Source: Chitinophagaceae bacterium (GTDB taxonomy: Bacteria; Bacteroidota; Bacteroidia; Chitinophagales; Chitinophagaceae). Taken from it: 10,804 nt of DNA. This document shows positions 6,449 through 10,804 of this stretch, piece after piece. The translations under genes were made by a program, and so were the position numbers. The notes under the pieces were generated by a model. It did no database searches and was not told where the DNA came from. It worked only from the letters and a program-made list of their open reading frames with translations. Position 1 is the first letter of the stretch. Every line of letters begins with the position of its first letter. The stretch covers positions 330 to 11,133 of the forward strand of contig PMUF01000145.1 of NCBI GenBank assembly GCA_003167015.1, given 5' to 3'.

Positions 6449-7894
6449 CTAGCCGACGCTGCCCTCCAGCGTAATGGACAATAGCTTCTGCGCTTCCACG
6501 GCAAACTCCATCGGCAGCTGGTTCAGCACCTCCCGGGCATACCCGTTGATGATAAGAGCTACAGCTTTTTCCGAGTCGATCCCGCGTTGGTTGAGATAGA
6601 AGATCTGGTCTTCCCCGATCTTGGAGGTCGTCGCCTCATGCTCTACAGTGGCAGTATTATTTTTCGATTCGATATACGGGAAGGTATGAGCGCCGCACCG
6701 GTCCCCGATCAGTAGGGAATCACACTGGGTAAAATTCCGCGCTTCGTCAGCTTTCGGCCCGATCTGCACCAGCCCGCGGTAACTATTTTGTCCCTGTCCG
6801 GCAGAGATCCCTTTGGAGATGATCCGGCTGCGTGTATTGCGGCCGATATGATGCATCTTGGTGCCCGTATCCGCAATCTGCTTGTTACGAGTCACCGCAA
6901 CCGAATAGAACTCGCCGGTAGAATTGTCGCCCTGCAGGATCACGCTGGGATATTTCCACGTAATGGCGCTGCCCGTCTCCACCTGCGTCCACGAGATCTT
7001 CGCATTCGCCCCTTTGCAAATCCCCCTCTTCGTCACGAAATTGTAGATCCCCCCTTTCCCGTCCTTGTCACCGGGATACCAGTTCTGGACGGTAGAATAT
7101 TTTATTTCGGCATTCTCCAGCGCTATGAGTTCTACTACAGCCGCATGCAGCTGATTCTCATCCCGCATCGGCGCCGTACAACCTTCCAGGTAACTGACAT
7201 AGCTGCCTTCGTCGGCAATGATCAGCGTCCTTTCGAACTGGCCGGTATTCTCCGTATTGATCCGGAAATAAGTGGAAAGCTCCATCGGACAACGTACCCC
7301 CTTAGGGATGTAAACAAAAGAACCATCCGAGAAGGCAGCCGCATTCAGGGCCGCAAAAATATTATCGGAATAAGGCACCACCGAACCTACATACTTCCTG
7401 ACCAGCTCCGGATGCTCCCTGACCGCTTCGCCAAAACTGCAGAAAATGATCCCCAACTCCCTCAATTTCTCTTTGTATGTCGTCGTAACCGATACACTGT
7501 CGAAAACCACATCTACCGCAACCCCGGCCAGTGTCTTTTGCTCCGACAAAGGAATACCCAGCTTCTCGAAGGTAGCCAGCAGCTCCGGATCGACCTGGTC
7601 GAGACTGTCGTACTTCTTCTTGCTCTTGGGAGCCGCATAATAGGAGATCTTCTGAAAATCGATAGTAGGTAAAGCGAAGTTTTGCCATTCCGGCAGTTTC
7701 TGTCTGCCGAATGCCTGCAGCCCTTTCAACCGCCAGTCCAGCAACCAGTCGGGCTCATTCTTTTTGGCCGAAATATACCGTATCGTTTCCTCATTCAATC
7801 CAGCCGGCGCAACGTCCATTTCGATATCCGTGACGAATCCGAACTCATACTCCTTATTGGCTATATTGTCAATTATTTCATTATCGTTGGCCAT
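6449..7894 (-). CDS. sufB: SufB, catalytic Fe-S cluster scaffold subunit
   Basis: SufB receives persulfide sulfur from SufE and, with SufC and SufD, assembles the nascent cluster. With the start at MANDNEIIDNIANKEYEFGF (ATG 7894-7892) it has 481 residues, close to the family norm. AAGGAT sits about 7 nt before this ATG, and the alternative ATG at 7939 would overlap the preceding gene and add non-family residues. Typical motifs are NAAAFSDGSFVYIPKGV, EGSYVSYLEGCTAP, WYPGDKDGKGGIYNFVTKRG and the C-terminal FTQCDSLLIGDRCGAHTFPYI. By family alignment Cys391 matches the key E. coli Cys405, and the VEHEA segment with His419/Glu420 is the region of E. coli His433/Glu434. The gene lies 20 nt after the A-type carrier gene. 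Confidence 0.96.
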   Translation of the reverse strand: MANDNEIIDNIANKEYEFGFVTDIEMDVAPAGLNEETIRYISAKKNEPDWLLDWRLKGLQAFGRQKLPEWQNFALPTIDFQKISYYAAPKSKKKYDSLDQVDPELLATFEKLGIPLSEQKTLAGVAVDVVFDSVSVTTTYKEKLRELGIIFCSFGEAVREHPELVRKYVGSVVPYSDNIFAALNAAAFSDGSFVYIPKGVRCPMELSTYFRINTENTGQFERTLIIADEGSYVSYLEGCTAPMRDENQLHAAVVELIALENAEIKYSTVQNWYPGDKDGKGGIYNFVTKRGICKGANAKISWTQVETGSAITWKYPSVILQGDNSTGEFYSVAVTRNKQIADTGTKMHHIGRNTRSRIISKGISAGQGQNSYRGLVQIGPKADEARNFTQCDSLLIGDRCGAHTFPYIESKNNTATVEHEATTSKIGEDQIFYLNQRGIDSEKAVALIINGYAREVLNQLPMEFAVEAQKLLSITLEGSVG

Positions 7895-7914
7895 GGTTAG
7901 ATCCTTATGTTTGA

Positions 7915-8241
7915 TTAGACTGAGAAACTTTCGCCGCAACTACAGGTCCGGGACGCATTGGGGTTATTGAAAGTCAATCCCTTACCATTTAATCCACCTG
8001 AATAATCCAGTTCGGTGCCGTAAAGATATAGCAGACTCTTCATATCCACGACCACCTTTACGCCCTTGTCCTCGAAAACCTGGTCGCCTTCCTTCTCCAC
8101 GGTATCGAAATCCAGCTTGTATTCCAGCCCCGAGCAACCGCCGCTCTTGACCCCTACCCGCACAAAAGCACCCGGCTGGGCCTGATGGTCGGACATTAAC
8201 CGTGAAATATATTCCTTCGCATTGGATGATACTGTAATCAT
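7915..8241 (-). CDS. A-type iron-sulfur carrier (HesB/IscA/SufA family)
   Basis: This is a small Fe-S carrier, 108 residues from the ATG at 8241-8239, probably delivering clusters from SufBCD to apoproteins. The three conserved cluster-ligand cysteines are Cys36 in GGCSGLEY and Cys100/Cys102 in RTCSCGESFSV at the extreme C-terminus. The LDYSGGLNGKGLTFNNPNA stretch is the classic family signature. An upstream ATG at 8325 would add 28 basic, hydrophobic residues foreign to the family. The chosen ATG is instead preceded 9 nt upstream by GGAGG, an unusually strong Shine-Dalgarno for this window, which settles the start. It is the first gene of the suf operon. Whether it is functionally SufA, IscA or ErpA cannot be decided from sequence. 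Confidence 0.93.
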   Translation of the reverse strand: MITVSSNAKEYISRLMSDHQAQPGAFVRVGVKSGGCSGLEYKLDFDTVEKEGDQVFEDKGVKVVVDMKSLLYLYGTELDYSGGLNGKGLTFNNPNASRTCSCGESFSV

Positions 8242-8432
8242 AACTTTTTTCCTCCACCACAAAAGTCCGTTAATTAGCCGGAACTTCCATGCGATTATCG
8301 TCTTTTTCCGCATTGCGACAAGCATTTTACCCCTTTAGACACACTTTTCCATCATCGATCATCGTTTTCGCCTCTATCTAACACCTGTCCCAGCCTCAAC
8401 CTGGGCCGCCATCCATCACCATCGGCGCCCAT

Positions 8433-8447
8433 CTGCCATAGTGGCAG
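8433..8447. repeat. Inverted repeat upstream of the spt-like promoter
   Basis: CTGCCA-TAG-TGGCAG is a perfect 6-bp inverted repeat with a 3-nt centre, located 24-38 nt before the likely -7 element of the plus-strand gene. Position and symmetry suit a repressor or activator site. No T-tract follows on the plus strand, so it is not a terminator there. Confidence 0.45.
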
Positions 8448-8470
8448 GATTAGAGCATTGCCAAATGCTT

Positions 8471-8478
8471 TAATTTTG
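8471..8478 (+). promoter_or_regulatory. Bacteroidota -7 promoter element (TAATTTTG)
   Basis: TAATTTTG matches the Bacteroidota consensus TAnnTTTG in all fixed positions and is followed by C, as often seen. It lies 31 nt before the ATG at 8510, implying a leader of roughly 25 nt. The -33 TTTG is poorly kept: TTAG at 8451-8454, 16 nt upstream, is the closest. This is a pattern match only. Confidence 0.5.
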
Positions 8479-8509
8479 CGGGCAGTGTGAACTTTAATAA
8501 TTTGGTAAT

Positions 8510-9772
8510 ATGGCAGATATCTTTGAAAAATTGATCAAACACAACGGCCCCATCGGCCAGCACAGAAAACAGGCACATGGCTACTTCGCCTTCCCAAAAC
8601 TGGAAGGAGAGATCGGTAGCCGGATGCTTTTTCGCGGAAAGGAAAAAATTGTCTGGAGTCTGAACAATTACCTCGGGTTGGCCAATCACCCCGAGATCCG
8701 GAAAATCGATGCCGAGGCCGCCGCACGCTTCGGGATGGCTGCTCCCATGGGCGCCAGGATGATGAGCGGCAACAGCAATTATCACGAGCAGCTGGAGAGA
8801 GAACTGGCCGCTTTCGAAGGTAAAGAAGACGCCACGCTGTTCAATTACGGCTATCAGGGTATAATGAGCGCTATTGACTGCATATGTGCTCGCCACGATG
8901 TGATTGTCTACGACGCCGAGAGCCACGCCTGTATCATCGACGGTCTGCGCCTCCATCCCGGCCATCGATATGTATTCAAGCATAATGATGTCGAAGATTG
9001 CGAAAAGCAACTCCAGCGAGCCACCGCCCTTGTCGAGAAACAAAATGCCGGCGGTATCCTCGTCATCACCGAAGGCGTATTCGGTATGGCGGGCGACCAG
9101 GGTAAGCTCAAAGAGATCGCAGCGCTCAAAAAGAGGTATGATTTCCGGTTGCTCGTTGACGATGCCCATGGCTTCGGCACCCTCGGCAAGACCGGCGCCG
9201 GCGCCGGTGAGGAACAAGGCGTGCAGGATCAGATCGATCTGTATTTCTCCACTTTCGCCAAATCCATGGCCTCCATCGGTGCCTTCATGGCCGGAGATCA
9301 TGCTATCATCGACTATATCCGGTACAACACGCGGTCGCAGATCTTTGCCAAAAGCCTGCCCATGCCCATCACGATCGGCAACCTGAAAAGGCTCGATCTG
9401 CTGCGGACCCAGCCCGAATTGCGCAAAAAATTATGGAGCGTGGTCAATAAATTGCAAAAAGGCCTTATCGACAGCGGCTTTGACATCGGCAAGACCAATT
9501 CGCCCGTCACGCCGGTCTATATGAAAGGCGATGTGCCCGAAGCAACGGCCATGGTCATGGACCTCCGCGAAAATCACCACATCTTCTGCTCGATCGTCGT
9601 CTATCCCGTCATTCCCAAGGGACATATCATCTATCGCCTGGTGCCGACAGCCGTTCATACGGATGAAGACATCCAAAAGACCCTCGAGGCCTTCCGCTCC
9701 ACCAAAAAGAAGTTGGATGCCGGAGATTATAAAGTACAGGCTATTCCCGATATGGCAGAAGCAAACGCTTAG
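8510..9772 (+). CDS. spt: Alpha-oxoamine synthase, probable serine palmitoyltransferase
   Basis: This 420-residue fold-type I PLP enzyme belongs to the family that condenses an amino acid with an acyl thioester, releasing CO2. The Schiff-base lysine is K251 in FSTFAKSMASIGAF. The cofactor-contacting Asp and His are D217 and H220 in LLVDDAHGFGTLG, and His139 in DAESHACIIDG is positioned to stack on the PLP ring. GARMMSGN (81-88) and LNNYLGLANHP (51-61) are family signatures. The close resemblance to Bacteroidota proteins labelled serine palmitoyltransferase suggests the first step of sphingolipid synthesis. Glycine C-acetyltransferase and cysteate acyltransferase (sulfonolipid, capnine-type lipids) are real alternatives. 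It is transcribed alone, divergent from suf, with tandem stops TAGTAA and a terminator at 9804. Confidence 0.85.
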   Translation: MADIFEKLIKHNGPIGQHRKQAHGYFAFPKLEGEIGSRMLFRGKEKIVWSLNNYLGLANHPEIRKIDAEAAARFGMAAPMGARMMSGNSNYHEQLERELAAFEGKEDATLFNYGYQGIMSAIDCICARHDVIVYDAESHACIIDGLRLHPGHRYVFKHNDVEDCEKQLQRATALVEKQNAGGILVITEGVFGMAGDQGKLKEIAALKKRYDFRLLVDDAHGFGTLGKTGAGAGEEQGVQDQIDLYFSTFAKSMASIGAFMAGDHAIIDYIRYNTRSQIFAKSLPMPITIGNLKRLDLLRTQPELRKKLWSVVNKLQKGLIDSGFDIGKTNSPVTPVYMKGDVPEATAMVMDLRENHHIFCSIVVYPVIPKGHIIYRLVPTAVHTDEDIQKTLEAFRSTKKKLDAGDYKVQAIPDMAEANA

Positions 9773-9803
9773 TAAAAATATTTTTTCACTTAGTTTTCGC
9801 TTG

Positions 9804-9837
9804 GCCCCGGACTTCAAAAAGCTCCGGGGCTTTTTTT
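9804..9837 (+). terminator. Intrinsic terminator of the spt-like gene
   Basis: GCCCCGGA (9804-9811) pairs perfectly with TCCGGGGC (9823-9830) over 8 bp, with an 11-nt loop, followed directly by seven T residues (9831-9837). It lies 31 nt after the stop codon and is the textbook arrangement for plus-strand termination. Confidence 0.9.
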
Positions 9838-9872
9838 GGCCCAAAAAAAACCGCCACAGGCCGGTTTGGGCC
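9838..9872. terminator. Second hairpin of the terminator cluster (imperfect copy)
   Basis: GGCCCAAA (9838-9845) and TTTGGGCC (9865-9872) form the outer arms. AAACCG (9848-9853) and CGGTTT (9862-9867) form a competing inner stem. The core ACCGCCACAGG is repeated 32 bp later in the next hairpin, so the two look like a tandem duplication. A and T runs on the arms allow a role in either direction. Confidence 0.6.
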
Positions 9873-9879
9873 AAACAAA

Positions 9880-9898
9880 AAACCGCCACAGGCGGTTT
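9880..9898. terminator. Third hairpin of the terminator cluster
   Basis: AAACCGCC-ACA-GGCGGTTT is a perfect 8-bp stem with a 3-nt loop, flanked by an A-run on the left. It is the better-preserved sister of the hairpin at 9838-9872. The A-rich left side would read as a T-tract on the minus strand, so it may serve minus-strand transcripts as well. Confidence 0.7.
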
Positions 9899-9902
9899 GG
9901 GC

Positions 9903-9928
9903 AAAAAAAGCCCCGCTTACGCGGGGCT
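9903..9928 (-). terminator. Intrinsic terminator for minus-strand transcription
   Basis: AGCCCCGC (9909-9916), loop TTAC and GCGGGGCT (9921-9928) make a perfect 8-bp stem. Read on the minus strand it is followed by seven T residues (the A-run 9903-9909). It would end the transcript of the thioredoxin-like gene, about 225 nt after that gene's stop, leaving a long 3' untranslated region. Confidence 0.8.
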
Positions 9929-10154
9929 GCACTAATCAAATACCATTAACCATTAAACCTTATCCTATGAAAAAACAAAGATAGGGTGTTCATATTGAAA
10001 GCGAGGTAGTAAAGCTTGATTTTTTTTACCCAGTTACCATTAAATTGATTCAGATCAAGCCAAAAACCTACAGGTAATCCTTTAGAGGCATTTGTGCAAC
10101 TTCTAAGAGCTAAAACGTTATAGTAAATAGGGAGAATTACTGAGCTTGGCACAC
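9929..10154. other. AT-rich stretch without a convincing gene
   Basis: This 226-nt stretch is clearly more AT-rich than the genes around it. It begins with two ACCATTA copies (9942-9955), then CCTTATCCT and ATGAAAAAACAAAGATAG, a five-codon frame ending at 9984. A third ACCATTA is at 10036-10042. GCTTGAT (10014-10020) and ATCAAGC (10054-10060) form a 7-bp inverted repeat around a T8 run, and TTGAT-TCAG-ATCAA lies at 10045-10058. A 71-residue minus-strand frame (9946-10161) needs a TTG start and has no recognisable motif. It may be a 3' untranslated region, the remnant of a lost gene or element, or host to a small RNA; none of these is shown. Confidence 0.5.
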
Positions 10155-10751
10155 CTACCAACTGGCCTTAAAGTGCTTCTGGTAGTCATCGAATGAAGTC
10201 GTCCGATACGCCCCCTCGCCAAAATATTTGACCAATAATTCCAGGTCCTTGGGTTCCAGGAAGCCCGGGATGGCCTGCGGCTCCTGGCCGGGCACTATGA
10301 TGATCGTAGTCGGGAATTCCAGCCGCCCATGCGTCAGGTACATCGCAAATTCATTCGACCGGTACTGCGGATTGAACTGATAAGTCCGCCCTCCCCAGGT
10401 AATAGCCGCATGCGTCTCCGCATCGACCCTCACCGGATAAAATTTATCCTGTAAATATTCAGCCACCTTCTTGTTCGAATAAGTCCTCTTATCCATCTGA
10501 CGGCACCACCCACACCAGGTCGTATACAGATCGATCAGCACCGGCCGCTGTTCCTGCTGCAGTTTACCCGCAGCCTCCTCCACGCTCATCCACGAAATCC
10601 CAACCGTCGCAGCCCCCGCATTCCCACTCCCCCCATCGCCCGCCACCGCGTTCTCCGGCCTGCGCCCGCTCAGACAAACCAGCAGCAAAGCCGCCAGCAA
10701 CAATCCCGGCCACACAAACGGAGTTTTGGAGTACTTTCGCTGCTGCATCAT
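10155..10751 (-). CDS. Membrane-anchored thioredoxin-fold protein with CGWC motif
   Basis: This is a 198-residue exported thioredoxin-like protein (DUF255/thioredoxin_7 type). An N-terminal basic patch and a hydrophobic segment at about 11-28 act as signal peptide or anchor. LLVCLSG lacks the usual small residue before Cys26, so a lipoprotein is possible but not strong. A Gly/Ala linker (36-51) follows, then the fold with active site TTWCGWCRQMD (Cys80, Cys83) and the cis-proline in LEFPTTI (Pro147). Such proteins usually reduce disulfides or deliver electrons in the periplasm; the partner here is unknown. It starts ATGATG (10751 or 10748), only 19 nt from a divergent gene, and is followed by a long AT-rich 3' region with a terminator at 9903-9928. 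Confidence 0.88.
   Translation of the reverse strand: MMQQRKYSKTPFVWPGLLLAALLLVCLSGRRPENAVAGDGGSGNAGAATVGISWMSVEEAAGKLQQEQRPVLIDLYTTWCGWCRQMDKRTYSNKKVAEYLQDKFYPVRVDAETHAAITWGGRTYQFNPQYRSNEFAMYLTHGRLEFPTTIIIVPGQEPQAIPGFLEPKDLELLVKYFGEGAYRTTSFDDYQKHFKASW
10732..10739 (+). promoter_or_regulatory. Possible -7 element for the divergent right-edge gene
   Basis: TACTTTCG, followed by C, matches TAnnTTTG except for one base. It lies 31 nt before the ATG at 10771, the same distance as the -7 element of the spt-like gene. It falls inside the first codons of the minus-strand thioredoxin gene. No clear -33 TTTG was found at the right distance. Confidence 0.35.
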
Positions 10752-10770
10752 CTAAAATTAACGAATTAAC

Positions 10771-10804
10771 ATGCTTAAAATTGTCGTCGCCATCACCGGC
10801 GCCA
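10771..10804 (+). CDS. N-terminus of a UbiX-like flavin prenyltransferase (partial)
   Basis: Only eleven codons fit in the window, giving MLKIVVAITGA. This matches the start of UbiX/Pad1-type flavin prenyltransferases, which usually read M-K-I-V-V-x-I-T-G-A-S-G. These make prenylated FMN for UbiD-type decarboxylases, for instance in quinone synthesis. The ATG at 10771 is 19 nt from the divergent thioredoxin gene. Other Rossmann-like proteins can begin similarly, so the family call rests on a very short match. Confidence 0.6.
   Translation, partial: MLKIVVAITGA

Larger units (their letters stand above)
8242..8509. promoter_or_regulatory. Divergent control region between suf operon and spt-like gene
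   Basis: This 268-nt spacer must carry the promoter of the suf operon (minus) and of the plus-strand gene. It contains a tandem ATCATCG pair at 8351-8364, an inverted repeat CCCAG/CTGGG at 8389-8393 and 8401-8405, and CTGCCA-TAG-TGGCAG at 8433-8447. GGAGG lies at 8251-8255 on the minus strand, serving the A-type carrier gene. I found no convincing -7/-33 pair for suf. I could not identify an operator of a known Fe-S regulator. Confidence 0.6.

Noticed and set aside
6400..6504. Longer SufC start at ATG 6504
   Set aside because: The extra 35 residues are encoded partly inside sufB and are foreign to SufC. MLIIKNLHAE is the standard beginning.
6788..7672. 294-residue plus-strand frame antisense to sufB
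   Set aside because: It is a shadow of sufB: Arg-rich, with no family resemblance and no promoter or ribosome site. The minus-strand protein is unmistakably SufB.
7895..7939. Longer SufB start at ATG 7939
   Set aside because: It would overlap the preceding gene and add 15 residues not seen in SufB. The ATG at 7894 has AAGGAT in front and gives the normal N-terminus.
8242..8325. Longer start of the A-type carrier at ATG 8325
   Set aside because: It adds 28 atypical residues and skips the GGAGG placed 9 nt before the ATG at 8241.
8450..9301. 283-residue minus-strand frame antisense to the spt-like gene
   Set aside because: It is a shadow frame; the plus-strand protein has all active-site motifs, and this frame has none.
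9838..9928. CRISPR-like repeat array
   Set aside because: Only two related units of differing sequence are present, they are hairpins next to terminators, and there are no unique spacers or cas genes.
9431..9935. Frames on both strands running through the terminator cluster
   Set aside because: They read through A/T runs and hairpins and extend from antisense or alternate frames of the spt-like gene. No protein family resemblance.
9946..10161. 71-residue minus-strand frame behind the thioredoxin gene
   Set aside because: It has a TTG start overlapping the thioredoxin stop, no Shine-Dalgarno, no recognisable motif and AT-driven composition. It is treated as noncoding or remnant.

Overview
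The window looks like chromosome of a Bacteroidota bacterium, probably near Chitinophagaceae. The evidence is the SUF gene order with a terminal DUF59 gene, a FucP/COG3254 sugar cassette, a serine-palmitoyltransferase-like enzyme of the type common in that phylum, mostly weak Shine-Dalgarno sequences, and a TAnnTTTG-type promoter element. GC content is moderate to high for the phylum. The family placement is inference from memory of such proteins, not a search.

Layout. (1) 1-2013, minus strand: a sugar operon read in the order fucP-like permease, COG3254 mutarotase, and a short-chain dehydrogenase that runs off the left edge. The first two overlap by 4 nt (ATGA), and the set fits uptake and oxidative catabolism of a 6-deoxyhexose (L-fucose or L-rhamnose). 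(2) 2149-8241, minus strand: a complete, tightly packed SUF iron-sulfur cluster operon in the order A-type carrier, sufB, sufC, sufD, sufS, sufE, sufT-like DUF59. Three of its junctions overlap (C/D, D/S, E/T). SufS and SufE mobilise sulfur from cysteine, SufBCD is the scaffold, and the A-type and DUF59 proteins are likely delivery or maturation factors. (3) 8242-8509: a divergent control region with a promoter for the plus-strand gene and several short inverted repeats. (4) 8510-9772, plus strand: a PLP-dependent alpha-oxoamine synthase, probably serine palmitoyltransferase or a close relative. (5) 9773-10154: no convincing gene. It holds a cluster of four hairpins that act as terminators for both directions, then an AT-rich stretch with what looks like an orphan gene leader. 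(6) 10155-10751, minus strand: a membrane-anchored thioredoxin-fold protein. (7) 10771-10804, plus strand: the first 11 codons of a gene resembling ubiX.

No rRNA, tRNA, CRISPR array, intact insertion sequence or phage gene was seen. I found no clearly undescribed system; this is mostly core metabolism. The points most worth a second look are the loss of the proton-coupling Asp in the FucP homologue, a repeat-built N-terminal extension on SufS, the duplicated terminator cluster, and the AT-rich island behind it.
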